The notes under the pieces are model-generated. The model had not been told where the DNA came from. It saw only the letters and a program-made list of their open reading frames with translations, and made no database searches. From positions 1 through 64,000 of the forward strand of contig NZ_QMKQ01000001.1 in NCBI RefSeq assembly GCF_003287975.1: DNA of 64,000 nucleotides, written 5' to 3'. Shown here piece by piece: positions 1-10,390 of the stretch; the first letter of the stretch is position 1; each line of letters opens with the position of its first letter. The position numbers were made by a program, and so were the translations under genes. Origin of the DNA: Arthrobacter sp. AQ5-05. Its GTDB lineage: Bacteria > Actinomycetota > Actinomycetes > Actinomycetales > Micrococcaceae.

Positions 1-1322
1 GTGGCTTCAAGCCCCGTGAAGACCGTGGCGGATTCCAGGGTGGAGATCGCCGTGAAGGCGGCTTCAAGCCCCGTGAAGACCGTGGCGGAGACCGTCGTGA
101 AGGTGGCTTCAAGCCCCGTGAAGACCGCGGAGGATTCCGCGGCGGCAACGACCGCGGCGGATTCCAGGGTGGAGACCGTCGTGAAGGCGGCTTCAAGCCC
201 CGTGAAGACCGTGGCGGATTCCAGGGTGGAGATCGCCGTGAAGGCGGCTTCAAGCCCCGTGAAGACCGTGGCGGATTCAAGCCGCGCACCGAGACCAGCA
301 CTGCTGATCTCGAGGCTCTGCGCGACGAAGAGGCCGCACGCCGTAACCACAACCCGGCGGACCTGCGTAGCTCGAACAGCCCGGAACGTGGCCGTTCCCC
401 GGAAATCGATGATGACGTAACCGGCAAGGAACTTGACCGCATCACCCGTGCGGAACTGCGCTACCTTGACGATACGAACAACGAATGGGTTTCCAAGCAC
501 CTGGTCATGGCCGGCCGCTTGATCGACATCGATCCGCAGCTTGCCTACGAGCACACCATCGCAGCCAGCCGTCGTGGCGGCCGCGTGGCAGTGGTTCGCG
601 AAGCAGTTGGCCTGGCCGCATATGCTGCCGGCGAGTTTGCCGAAGCCCTGCGCGAGTTCCGCACGCACCGCCGCATCAGCGGTTCCAACCTGCATCTTCC
701 ACTGATTGCCGACGCCGAACGCGGTATCGGTCGCCCGGAAAAGACGCTGGAAATCGCACACAGCGAAGTCGTTGAGACCCTGGATACCAACGGCAAGGTC
801 GAAATGGCCATGGTTGCTGCGGGTGCCCAGCACGACTTGGGCAACCTCGAGGCCGCCTTGGCGGAACTCGAGATCCCGCAGCTGGACCTGAACCGCGCGT
901 TCAGCTACAGCCCGCGCCTGTTCTCCGCATACGCGGACGCACTGGAGAACCTGGGCCGCGACGAGGAAGCCGCAACCTGGCGCAAGCAGATCTCGGTGGC
1001 AGAGGAGGCCCTCGGCACCGGCGAATTCGCCGAACCGGATATCATCGACCTCGGTGAAGACGACGAAACCGATGCACGCCGCCCGCGTGCCCGCGACATC
1101 GTGGAGCCGGAAACCGCCAAGGCAGAAGACGACGCGGAAACCCCGTCGGACGAAGCCGGCGAATCACTGGCCGATGAAGACGCCGTCGAGGTTGTCGAAG
1201 CTGAATCGCTCAACGATCCGGCCGAGGAATCGAACCCGGAACTCGACGAAGAAGCAACTGTCGCCGAGGAACCCAACGGAGCGTCCCCGGTCATCGACCA
1301 GGACGAAAACGACGAACGCTAG
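1..1322 (+). CDS. RGG-repeat and TPR-like protein, 5' truncated
   Basis: The reading frame is open from the window edge to the TAG at 1320-1322, so the true start lies to the left. About the first 95 residues are near-identical GFKPREDRGG-type units rich in Arg, Gly and Asp, as in RGG-box RNA-binding tails. Residues from roughly 130 to 330 form a helical, TPR-like region, and the last 90 or so residues are strongly acidic (Glu/Asp). The gene lies 15 bp upstream of the HAD phosphatase gene, so it probably heads or joins that operon. Actinobacterial relatives are annotated as TPR proteins. An RNA-related role is inferred from the RGG repeats only. The ATG at 507 is internal to this frame and is unlikely to be the real start. 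Confidence 0.8.
   Translation, partial: GFKPREDRGGFQGGDRREGGFKPREDRGGDRREGGFKPREDRGGFRGGNDRGGFQGGDRREGGFKPREDRGGFQGGDRREGGFKPREDRGGFKPRTETSTADLEALRDEEAARRNHNPADLRSSNSPERGRSPEIDDDVTGKELDRITRAELRYLDDTNNEWVSKHLVMAGRLIDIDPQLAYEHTIAASRRGGRVAVVREAVGLAAYAAGEFAEALREFRTHRRISGSNLHLPLIADAERGIGRPEKTLEIAHSEVVETLDTNGKVEMAMVAAGAQHDLGNLEAALAELEIPQLDLNRAFSYSPRLFSAYADALENLGRDEEAATWRKQISVAEEALGTGEFAEPDIIDLGEDDETDARRPRARDIVEPETAKAEDDAETPSDEAGESLADEDAVEVVEAESLNDPAEESNPELDEEATVAEEPNGASPVIDQDENDER
3..284 (+). repeat. 57-bp in-frame tandem repeat coding for RGG units
   Basis: Five units begin with GGCTTCAAGCCCCGTGAAGA at 3, 60, 105, 189 and 246. Two are the full 57 bp (19 codons), one is shortened to 45 bp and one is expanded to 84 bp. 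All length changes are multiples of three, so the frame is kept. The array continues to the window edge and is probably longer. Such arrays can expand or contract by slippage. Confidence 0.9.
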
Positions 1323-1337
1323 GAATTCGATCCACCC

Positions 1338-2330
1338 ATGCTGATCACAGGTTTTGACGCGCTGCTCGCCGATCTTGACGGCGTCGTCTATGCCGGCAAC
1401 GGTGCAATCCCCAAGGCCATCGAGGCCTTGAATCGATTGGAAGAAAACTCGGTTTCCTTGGCGTATGTCACCAACAACGCCTCCAGGTCACCGGGTGCCG
1501 TCGCCGAGCACCTGATTCAGCTGGGTGCCCCGGCGTCTGCAGAACAAGTATTTGGTTCTGCAGACGCCGGAGCCGAACTCCTTGCACAAGAACTACCCTT
1601 GGGCTCCAAGGTCCTTGTCGTGGGAAGCGCCTACTTGCGCGACTGCGTCAGCTCCTTCGGCATGGAAATCGTCGCCAGCCATCGTGACCTGCCCCAGGGC
1701 GTCATCCAAGGCTTCGACCCTTCCCTTGGCTGGAAGGACCTCGCCGAAGCGGCATTCGCCATCAATGGCGGTGCGATCTGGGTTGCCACCAACACCGACC
1801 GGACCATCCCGCGCGCCGAGGGCATCGCACCCGGCAACGGCTCACTGGTCGAAGCCGTCAGCGCCGCCACCAATGTGCAGCCGCTGGTGGCAGGCAAACC
1901 CGAACCACTGCTCTTCCGCCGCGCGGCCGAAACCTTCGAAGCCACCCGGCCGCTGGTGGTCGGGGACCGCCTCGACACCGACATCCTCGGCGGCAACAAC
2001 GCCGGCTACAACACCGTCCTGGTGCTCACCGGGGTTGACTCGGCCCGCTCGGCCCTGGCCGCCCGCACCGCGGAGCGCCCCGACTACATCATCGCGGACC
2101 TCTCCGGGCTCTACGCGGATTACCCCGTGGTCGAGGCCACCGGCTTCGGCATCCGCTGCGGCGCGGCACTGGCCTCGGTCAACGGCGATGCCATCACCGT
2201 CAACGGCGACGAATCCGACCTGGATTCCTGGCGCGCGGCATGCGCGGCCTGGTGGCTGGCACACCCGCACCAGGAACACGCCGTCGAACCGATGCTCAAT
2301 TTTTCCCAAACCGTCGCCGCCAAGCCATAG
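1338..2330 (+). CDS. HAD-IIA family phosphatase
   Basis: A 330-residue NagD/phosphoglycolate-type HAD hydrolase. Motif I is LADLDGVVYAGN near residue 10 (nucleophile Asp and acid Asp). Motif II is VTNNASRSP near residue 45, KPEPLLF carries the motif III Lys, and VVGDRLDTDILGG near residue 220 binds Mg2+. It is expected to dephosphorylate a small cytoplasmic substrate. In M. tuberculosis the positional homologue Rv1692 is a glycerol 3-phosphate phosphatase, so that substrate is an inference from synteny. The last 60 residues form an extra small domain, also typical of the actinobacterial form. It lies just ahead of a small gene and tlyA. Confidence 0.88.
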   Translation: MLITGFDALLADLDGVVYAGNGAIPKAIEALNRLEENSVSLAYVTNNASRSPGAVAEHLIQLGAPASAEQVFGSADAGAELLAQELPLGSKVLVVGSAYLRDCVSSFGMEIVASHRDLPQGVIQGFDPSLGWKDLAEAAFAINGGAIWVATNTDRTIPRAEGIAPGNGSLVEAVSAATNVQPLVAGKPEPLLFRRAAETFEATRPLVVGDRLDTDILGGNNAGYNTVLVLTGVDSARSALAARTAERPDYIIADLSGLYADYPVVEATGFGIRCGAALASVNGDAITVNGDESDLDSWRAACAAWWLAHPHQEHAVEPMLNFSQTVAAKP

Positions 2331-2344
2331 GCTCAAGGGTGATG

Positions 2345-2554
2345 ATGAGCAACAACCACACACCACCTGCCAGCAGCCTCCCGGTCCCCGGACCGCGACC
2401 CGCCTCCCCGCCGGAAACCGCCCGGGAGGCAACCGACCTCGACGTCCTGGAAACCCTGGCCGAGGTCCCCGTCGCAGAGCACCTGGCCATCTTCGAGACC
2501 CTGCAGGCATCACTGGCCGCGGACCTTGAATCGACCTCGCAGGAGCACGCATGA
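2345..2554 (+). CDS. small conserved protein upstream of tlyA
   Basis: A 69-residue acidic protein with a Pro-rich N-terminus and a helical C-terminal half (LDVLETLAEVPVAEHLAIFE). The start is chosen at the ATG at 2345 because AAGGG ends 5 nt upstream; ATG 2342 and GTG 2339 are in-frame alternatives. Its stop overlaps the tlyA start as ATGA, so the two are translationally coupled. Size, position and the C-terminal pattern match the small protein (Rv1693 type) that sits between the HAD phosphatase and tlyA in other Actinobacteria. Its function is unknown. Confidence 0.75.
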   Translation: MSNNHTPPASSLPVPGPRPASPPETAREATDLDVLETLAEVPVAEHLAIFETLQASLAADLESTSQEHA

Positions 2555-3357
2555 GCCGACTCGACCAGGAACTGGTCACCCGTTCCCTGGCCCGCTCGCG
2601 CACCGACGCGGCCCGGCTCATCGCCGAACAACGCGTAAGCGTGGACGGGACCATCGCGGCCAAGGCCGCCAAGAGCGTCTCGGGCACCTCCGAAATCACC
2701 GTCAAGGCCCCCGCGGGCGAAGAATTCGTCAGCCGGGCCGGGCACAAGCTCGCCGGTGCCCTGGAAGCTTTCTCCCGGATCGAGGTCGCCGGAAGGCGTT
2801 GCCTCGATGCCGGTGCCTCCACTGGAGGCTTCACCGACGTGCTGCTGCGCCGCGGCGCCGACCACGTCGAGGCCGTGGATGTCGGACACGGCCAACTGGT
2901 TCCCGAACTGCGCAACGACCCCCGCGTGCATGTGCACGAAGGCATGAACGTGCGCTACCTCGACCCCGCTGACATCGGGGGAGTTGTGTCCCTGGTCGTG
3001 GCCGATCTGTCCTTCATTTCGCTGACCATGGTCATGCGGGCCCTGGCCGGGGCCACCGAACCGGCCGGGGACCTGGTGCTGATGGTCAAGCCCCAATTCG
3101 AGATCGGCCGCGAACAACTTTCCCGCACAGGGGTCGTTTCCAGCCCCACCCAGCGGCGCAAGGCGGTGGATGCGGTGATGGCCTCGGCAGCGACGGCAGG
3201 GCTTGAGGTGTTGGGCCTGGCCCGGAGTCCGCTGCCGGGCCAGGACGGCAACGTCGAGTTCTTCCTGTGGCTGGGCAAGGCCGCCGGTCAAAATCCCGAC
3301 GCTTCTCCACATCGCCGCGTCGGCACCGACGTGTGGCCCGGTGTTGACTATTCTTAG
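2551..3357 (+). CDS. tlyA: TlyA, rRNA 2'-O-methyltransferase
   Basis: 268 residues. An S4 RNA-binding domain occupies residues 1-62. A Rossmann-fold FtsJ-like SAM methyltransferase follows, with the SAM loop CLDAGASTGGFTD at 84-96, an acidic residue in AVDVGHGQL and the catalytic-type Lys in MVKPQFE. The family methylates 16S (and often 23S) rRNA cytidines and gives capreomycin susceptibility in mycobacteria. The start overlaps the preceding stop by 4 nt (ATGA). Length is typical of the family. Confidence 0.93.
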   Translation: MSRLDQELVTRSLARSRTDAARLIAEQRVSVDGTIAAKAAKSVSGTSEITVKAPAGEEFVSRAGHKLAGALEAFSRIEVAGRRCLDAGASTGGFTDVLLRRGADHVEAVDVGHGQLVPELRNDPRVHVHEGMNVRYLDPADIGGVVSLVVADLSFISLTMVMRALAGATEPAGDLVLMVKPQFEIGREQLSRTGVVSSPTQRRKAVDAVMASAATAGLEVLGLARSPLPGQDGNVEFFLWLGKAAGQNPDASPHRRVGTDVWPGVDYS

Positions 3358-3411
3358 ACTGGCGGCATCAGAACAGATGTCCTAACCTTCGGTCCGCCGA
3401 GGAAGGAACCC

Positions 3412-4446
3412 ATGCGCAGGATTTTGGTCCTCACCCACACCGGTCGCACCGACGCCCTCATGGCGGCCGTGGACACGTGCTCACGCCTGCGCCTGGCCGG
3501 GCTCATCCCGGTGATGCGGCGACTGGAAATGCAGGCCGTCCGCAATACCCCGGAGGGCGAGAACCTCGATGTGGAGGTCCTCGACGAAGACACCAGCCTC
3601 GAGGCCATCGACCTCGGCGTGGTGCTCGGGGGAGACGGCAGTGTGCTGCGCGCCGCGGAACTAGTCCGCAACGCCAGGGTCCCGCTGCTTGGCGTGAACC
3701 TGGGACATGTGGGCTTCCTGGCCGAAAGCGAACGCGCAGCCCTGCAGGAAACCGTGCAGTGGATTGTGGAACGCCGCTACACCGTCGAGGAACGCATGAC
3801 CATCGACGTGCAGGTCTGGCTGGACAACCGGCGCATCGCCCACACCTGGGCACTGAACGAGGCCGCCATCGAAAAGGCCAACCGCGAACGCATGATCGAG
3901 GTGGTCATGGAGGTCGATGGCCGTCCGCTGAGCACCTTCGGCTGCGACGGCGTGGTCATGGCAACCCCGACCGGTTCCACCGCCTACGCATTCTCCGCCG
4001 GGGGACCGGTGGTCTGGCCCGAGGTCGAGGCCCTGGTGATGGTGCCCATCAGCGCGCATGCGCTCTTCGCCAAGCCCCTGGTCGTGGCCCCCACCTCGGT
4101 GCTGGCCATCGAGATCCTCACCCGCACCGACGCCGCGGCGGTGCTGTGGTGCGACGGGCGACGCACCATCGAACTTCCGCCGGGGGCCCGCATCGAGGTC
4201 ACCCGCTCCACCAAGCCGGTGCGCCTGGCCCGGGTCAACCAGACGCCGTTCTCCGAGCGGCTGGTCAACAAGTTCGAACTTCCCATCCAAGGCTGGCGCG
4301 GACCGGTTCAACCCGGTGAACGCGAGACGGCCACGACCGCTTTGCCGGTCATCACCCCGGCGATGCAGGTCATCGAGCCGCGCCACCACGCACCCAAGCC
4401 GGAGCCCGAGACGCTCTTGGGCAAGGATCATCGGAGGCAGTTGTGA
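3412..4446 (+). CDS. nadK: NAD kinase
   Basis: 344 residues. It phosphorylates NAD to NADP in the cytoplasm. The diagnostic GGDGS motif is at residues 73-77, followed by the conserved NE pair in ALNEAAIEK and the nucleotide-binding loop TPTGSTAYAFSAGGP. A Shine-Dalgarno-like GAAGGAA lies just before the ATG. The last 40 residues beyond the catalytic core are low in conservation and Pro/His rich. The stop overlaps the recN start as GTGA, which couples the two genes. The tlyA-nadK-recN order is conserved in Actinobacteria. Confidence 0.95.
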   Translation: MRRILVLTHTGRTDALMAAVDTCSRLRLAGLIPVMRRLEMQAVRNTPEGENLDVEVLDEDTSLEAIDLGVVLGGDGSVLRAAELVRNARVPLLGVNLGHVGFLAESERAALQETVQWIVERRYTVEERMTIDVQVWLDNRRIAHTWALNEAAIEKANRERMIEVVMEVDGRPLSTFGCDGVVMATPTGSTAYAFSAGGPVVWPEVEALVMVPISAHALFAKPLVVAPTSVLAIEILTRTDAAAVLWCDGRRTIELPPGARIEVTRSTKPVRLARVNQTPFSERLVNKFELPIQGWRGPVQPGERETATTALPVITPAMQVIEPRHHAPKPEPETLLGKDHRRQL

Positions 4447-6176
4447 TTCAGGAAATCCGTATCAAGGACCTGGGCGTCATCTCCCAGGCAACGTTGCCGC
4501 TGGGCCCGGGCTTCAGCGTGGTCACCGGCGAAACCGGTGCCGGCAAGACCATGGTCATCACCGCTCTGGGGCTGTTGCTGGGCCGCCGTGCCGACGCCGG
4601 GGCGGTGCGCCACGGTGCCAAGCAGGCGGTGGCCGATGCCACGCTCGTTTTGCCGGCCACCAGCAAGGTGCTGGACCGCGCCGAGGAGGCCGGAGCCCTG
4701 GTCGAACGCTTCGATAACGAGGCCGAACTGATCATCACCCGCACCCTTTCCGCGGAGGGGCGCAGCCGCGCCTCCGTCGGCGGGCGGGCTGCGCCGGTGG
4801 GCGTGCTGGTGGAGCTGGGCGAGGACCTGATTGCGATCCACGGGCAAACCGACCAGCTGCGCCTCAAGGGAGCCGCCGCACAGCGTGACTCGCTGGACAA
4901 GTTCGCCGGCGCCCCGCTGGCCAAGGTGCTTTCCTCCTACCAGGAGACCTTCGAGAAGTGGGGCAACGCCTCGAGCGAACTCGAGGAACTGGTTGCCGCT
5001 TCCCGCGAGCGGATCCGCGAGGCCGAGTCCCTGCAGGCCGCACTGGAGGAAATCGACGCCGTCGAACCCCAGCCGGCCGAGGACATCGAGCTGAAGAACC
5101 AGTCGCTGAAGCTCACCAACGTCGAAGAACTGCGTTCCAACGCGAATCTCGCCCACGAGGCGCTGAACAGCGAGGACTATGAGACCAGCAGCGTGGTCTC
5201 GCTGGTGGAAGCCGCGCAGCACGCCCTGGAACAGGTCGCCGCCGACGATGCCGACATCAAGGCACTGGCCGAGCGGCTGGGTGAAATCGGGATCCTCGCC
5301 GCCGAGGTTTCCACCGACCTGGCCGGCTACCTCTCCGACCTCGACTCCGAGGGCCCGGACCGCCTGGCCGCGCTCGAGGAGCGCCGCGCCGATTTGAACC
5401 GGCTGATCCGCAAGTACGCCCCGGACATCGATCAGGTCATCGCCTGGGCGGATACCGCCCGGACCCGGCTGACCGAGATCCAGGGGGACGACGGGCGCAT
5501 TGAGGCGCTGCGGGCCGAAACCGAGTCGCTGCGCCTGGAGGTCGCCGAGACGGCGGCCAAGCTCTCCAAGCTGCGGGCCAAGGCCGCCAAGGACCTGGCT
5601 GCCCGCGTGACCTCGGAGCTTGCCGCGCTGGCCATGCCGGACGCGAAGTTCGTTCTTGAGATTGAAAAGCTGCCCGAGCCCAACCGCTACGGCATCGACG
5701 CGATCACCATGCTGCTGCAGCCCCACGCCGGAACCACCCCGCGCCCGCTGGGCAAGGGAGCCTCGGGCGGCGAGCTCTCCCGGGTGATGCTGGCCATCGA
5801 AGTGGTGCTGGCCGCCGTGGACCCCGTGCCGACCTTCGTCTTCGACGAAGTGGACGCGGGGGTCGGCGGAAAGGCCGCAGTGGAGATCGGCAAGCGCCTG
5901 GCCATGCTGGCCAAGCACGTGCAGGTGATAGTTGTCACCCACCTGCCACAGGTGGCCGCCTACGCGGACCGCCACGTACGCGTGATCAAGTCCTCGAACG
6001 CGGCGGCCGCGGATGGTGCGGGCTTCACCGCCAGCGACGTCGTGCTGCTGGACGAGGCCGAGCGGGTGCGCGAATTGGCGCGGATGCTGGCGGGCCAAGA
6101 GGACTCCTCGACCGCCCAGGCCCACGCCGAGGAGCTGCTGGGCGAGGCCCAATTGCTCGTCAGTTCGCTTTCCTAG
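4443..6176 (+). CDS. recN: DNA repair protein RecN
   Basis: 577 residues. RecN is an SMC-like ATPase that acts early at double-strand breaks. Walker A GETGAGKT is at residues 29-36. Two long helical segments (about 150-235 and 300-390) form the antiparallel coiled coil. The ABC signature ASGGELSRVML and the Walker B segment FDEVDAGVGG (Asp near 468) are in the C-terminal half, followed by THLPQVA with the H-loop. It starts with GTG inside the nadK stop. Length matches the family. Confidence 0.95.
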   Translation: MIQEIRIKDLGVISQATLPLGPGFSVVTGETGAGKTMVITALGLLLGRRADAGAVRHGAKQAVADATLVLPATSKVLDRAEEAGALVERFDNEAELIITRTLSAEGRSRASVGGRAAPVGVLVELGEDLIAIHGQTDQLRLKGAAAQRDSLDKFAGAPLAKVLSSYQETFEKWGNASSELEELVAASRERIREAESLQAALEEIDAVEPQPAEDIELKNQSLKLTNVEELRSNANLAHEALNSEDYETSSVVSLVEAAQHALEQVAADDADIKALAERLGEIGILAAEVSTDLAGYLSDLDSEGPDRLAALEERRADLNRLIRKYAPDIDQVIAWADTARTRLTEIQGDDGRIEALRAETESLRLEVAETAAKLSKLRAKAAKDLAARVTSELAALAMPDAKFVLEIEKLPEPNRYGIDAITMLLQPHAGTTPRPLGKGASGGELSRVMLAIEVVLAAVDPVPTFVFDEVDAGVGGKAAVEIGKRLAMLAKHVQVIVVTHLPQVAAYADRHVRVIKSSNAAAADGAGFTASDVVLLDEAERVRELARMLAGQEDSSTAQAHAEELLGEAQLLVSSLS

Positions 6177-6247
6177 CCATGGATTTCCCGTGGCCCATCC
6201 CGCAAGCCTGTAGAGTCTTTCCCAACCGTCCAGCAACGAAATGGTGA

Positions 6248-6253
6248 TAGGGT
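6248..6253 (+). promoter_or_regulatory. possible -10 element for pyrG
   Basis: TAGGGT ends 8 nt before the pyrG GTG at 6262. Spacing to the start codon is so short that the transcript would be leaderless or nearly so, which is common in Actinobacteria. No good -35 box is visible, so this is tentative. Confidence 0.3.
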
Positions 6254-6255
6254 AG

Positions 6256-7950
<1,695 letters not shown>

Positions 7951-7954
7951 CATC

Positions 7955-8620
7955 ATGGCAAAGACAGACGGCGAGGCGCTGGGCGATACGTTCAGCCCTC
8001 GCCGCCTGCTTTCGTCCGAGACCGTCTACGACGGACGCATCTGGGACGTTGTGCAGGACACCTTTGAATTTGCGCCAGACACGGCGCCGCTGGTTCGCGA
8101 CTACATCGACCACCCCGGCGCCGTCGCGGTGCTCGTGCTCAATGAAGCCGACGAGGTACTGATGATCAACCAGTACCGCCACCCCGTGCGCATGACCCTG
8201 TGGGAAATCCCCGCCGGCCTCATGGACATCGAGGGCGAGGCACCGCACCTGGCCGCCGCACGCGAACTGGCCGAGGAAGCGGACCTGGTTGCCGCCGACT
8301 GGGCCGTGCTGGTCGACCTGTTCCTCTCCCCGGGCTCCTCTTCCGAGGCGATCCGCATCTACCTGGCCCGCAATGCGAGCCCGGTCCCGGAGCACGAACG
8401 CCACGAACGCACCGACGAGGAAGCGGACATGGCCCTGGCCTGGGTTCCGCTGGACGAGGCCGTCGCCGGTGTGCTGGCCGGTCGGTTCCACAATCCTTCC
8501 GCTGTGGCGGGCCTACTGGCCGCCGCCGCGGCACGCGCCGGTGGCTACGCCTCGCTGCGCCCGGTCGATGTCCCGTTCGAGGCACACCCGCGCCTGCGCT
8601 CCGCCGAGCCACGGCTCTAA
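7955..8620 (+). CDS. NUDIX hydrolase, ADP-ribose pyrophosphatase type
   Basis: 221 residues. The Nudix helix lies in IPAGLMDIEGEAPHLAAARE followed by LAEEADL. It has one more residue than the consensus before the first Glu and Asp in place of the usual Gly at the end. QYRHPVR ahead of it and the DLFLSPGSSSE segment after it are typical of ADP-ribose pyrophosphatases, which cleave ADP-ribose to AMP and ribose 5-phosphate. The ATG lies 4 nt after the pyrG stop, so the two are probably co-transcribed. The order pyrG-NUDIX-xerD is conserved with M. tuberculosis Rv1699-Rv1701. Confidence 0.88.
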   Translation: MAKTDGEALGDTFSPRRLLSSETVYDGRIWDVVQDTFEFAPDTAPLVRDYIDHPGAVAVLVLNEADEVLMINQYRHPVRMTLWEIPAGLMDIEGEAPHLAAARELAEEADLVAADWAVLVDLFLSPGSSSEAIRIYLARNASPVPEHERHERTDEEADMALAWVPLDEAVAGVLAGRFHNPSAVAGLLAAAAARAGGYASLRPVDVPFEAHPRLRSAEPRL

Positions 8621-8637
8621 GGGGCACGGAAAAGAAC

Positions 8638-9759
8638 ATGCACCCAGGAACCGACGACGCCACCTTGCGCCTTGCGGTGGTTCCCGAGACGGTCTCGCTG
8701 CCGCGCCCGGACGTGGCCCCGACGGTGCGAATCAGCCCCGTCGACGCGACACTGCGGCTGGAAACGGTACCCGACCCGGCTCCGGTTCCCGACCCGATTC
8801 CGCTGCCCGGACCGGATCCGGCGGAACTGCCCATCGGCAGGCACCTGGCCAGCTACCTGCAGCACCTGGCGGTGGAACGCGGCATGGCGCGGAACACCGT
8901 CAGCGCCTACCGACGCGACCTGTACCGCTACGCGGCCTACCTCCACGGCCAGGACGTGCATACCCCGGACCAGGTGACCTTGGGGCACCTGACCTCGTTC
9001 GCCCAGGCCGTGCGCGACGGGGCCGACGGCGCCGCACCCCTGAGCGCCCGCTCGGCAGCCCGCACCATTGTCGCGGTGCGCGGCGTGCACAAGTTCTGGG
9101 AACTCGAGGGTCTGGCACCCACCAACCCCGCCGTGGACCTGCACCCGCCGCAGGCCGGGCGCCGCCTGCCCAAGGCCATCTCCGTCGCCGAGGTCACCGC
9201 GATCCTTGACTCGGTCTCCATCGAGACCTCCGCCGGCCTGCGCGACAAGGCCATCCTGGAATTCCTGTACTCCACCGGCGCCCGCATCTCCGAGGCCGTC
9301 GGCCTGGACGTCGATGACCTGCACCTGGAACGCCCCGCCGACGGCCCCGCAGTGGTGCGCCTCTTTGGCAAGGGCTCAAAGGAACGCATCGTTCCGCTGG
9401 GTTCCTACGCGATCGACGCCCTGAACGCGTACCTGGTCCGTGGCCGGCCCGAGCTGGTCGCCAAGGGCAAGGGCACCGCCGCCCTCTTCCTGAACCAACG
9501 CGGCGGTCGGCTCTCGCGCCAATCCGCCTGGTCGGTGCTCACCAAGGCTGCCGAGCGGGCCGGCATCGAACAAGACGTTTCCCCGCACACCCTGCGCCAC
9601 TCGTTCGCCACGCACCTGCTCGAGGGCGGGGCCGACGTGCGTGTGGTCCAGGAATTGCTGGGGCACGCCTCGGTCACCACCACGCAGGTCTACACGCTGG
9701 TCACCGCCGACACCCTGCGCGAAATCTACGCTGCGGCGCACCCGCGCGCGAACCTCTAA
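8638..9759 (+). CDS. xerD: tyrosine recombinase XerD
   Basis: 373 residues. XerD with XerC resolves chromosome dimers at dif. A SAM-like core-binding domain spans about 65-155, and the catalytic domain has Arg216 (TGARISE), the Lys in GKGSKER, His317 and Arg320 (HTLRHSF), the His in LLGHAS and the nucleophile Tyr352 (TTQVYT). The family is normally near 300 residues. Here about 65 Pro/Asp-rich residues precede the first domain, and no ATG closer to it is in frame. Identification as XerD rather than XerC rests on synteny with Rv1701 as well as sequence. Confidence 0.92.
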   Translation: MHPGTDDATLRLAVVPETVSLPRPDVAPTVRISPVDATLRLETVPDPAPVPDPIPLPGPDPAELPIGRHLASYLQHLAVERGMARNTVSAYRRDLYRYAAYLHGQDVHTPDQVTLGHLTSFAQAVRDGADGAAPLSARSAARTIVAVRGVHKFWELEGLAPTNPAVDLHPPQAGRRLPKAISVAEVTAILDSVSIETSAGLRDKAILEFLYSTGARISEAVGLDVDDLHLERPADGPAVVRLFGKGSKERIVPLGSYAIDALNAYLVRGRPELVAKGKGTAALFLNQRGGRLSRQSAWSVLTKAAERAGIEQDVSPHTLRHSFATHLLEGGADVRVVQELLGHASVTTTQVYTLVTADTLREIYAAAHPRANL

Positions 9760-9774
9760 GGAAGCACCCCCACC

Positions 9775-10332
9775 ATGGCACAGAGATTTGCGGCAACACC
9801 CACCCAAGTCGTCCTGTGCCTGCCGCTCCTGCGTGGGCTGACCGGCACCCAGGTGCTGCTGGGCCACAAGCAGCGCGGCTTCGGTGCCGGACGCGTCGTG
9901 GCCCCGGGCGGGAAGATCGAGCCGGGGGAGAGCACCGAGCAGGCCGCGGTGCGAGAGCTCTTTGAGGAAACCTCGCTCGTCGCTGAGAGCTCCTCCTTGG
10001 AACCCGCGGCGCGGGTCTTCTTCCGCTTTCCCTCCAGACCGGCCGCCGACATGGACTGCACCGTCTTCCTCACCTCCGCCTTTGCCGGCATGGCCGCAGC
10101 CTCGGAGGAATTGGTTCCTGCCTGGTACCCGGTGGGACACCTGCCGCTGGCGCGGATGTGGGACGACTCGGCACTCTGGTTGGGCCGGCTGTTGGCAGGG
10201 GAACGTTTCGACGCCCTGGTGGTGCTGGACGAAGACAACGAATCGGTGGCCCGTTTTTCCACCGTCGACTGGACGGACAACAGGATTCCTGCGACAACTG
10301 CAACCGACGCCGGCTTTCCGGAGATTACATAG
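9775..10332 (+). CDS. NUDIX hydrolase, MutT-like
   Basis: 185 residues with a canonical Nudix box at about 46-68 (GGKIEPGESTEQAAVRELFE, then ETSL). The MutT-like fold and PGGKIE lead-in suggest a nucleoside-triphosphate sanitising enzyme (8-oxo-dGTP type), although the substrate cannot be read from sequence. It starts 15 bp after the xerD stop. It is the last gene of the conserved block; from here the gene order departs from the usual xerD-parA-scpAB arrangement. Confidence 0.85.
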   Translation: MAQRFAATPTQVVLCLPLLRGLTGTQVLLGHKQRGFGAGRVVAPGGKIEPGESTEQAAVRELFEETSLVAESSSLEPAARVFFRFPSRPAADMDCTVFLTSAFAGMAAASEELVPAWYPVGHLPLARMWDDSALWLGRLLAGERFDALVVLDEDNESVARFSTVDWTDNRIPATTATDAGFPEIT

Positions 10333-10390
10333 CCCACAAGGGGCCCGCATGTGTGAGGCCCACGGGGTAGTGCGGGGTGAAGGGACGTCG

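Noticed and set aside
3-284. CRISPR-like array
   Set aside because: The repeats are contiguous coding units without spacers and keep one reading frame; no cas genes are nearby.
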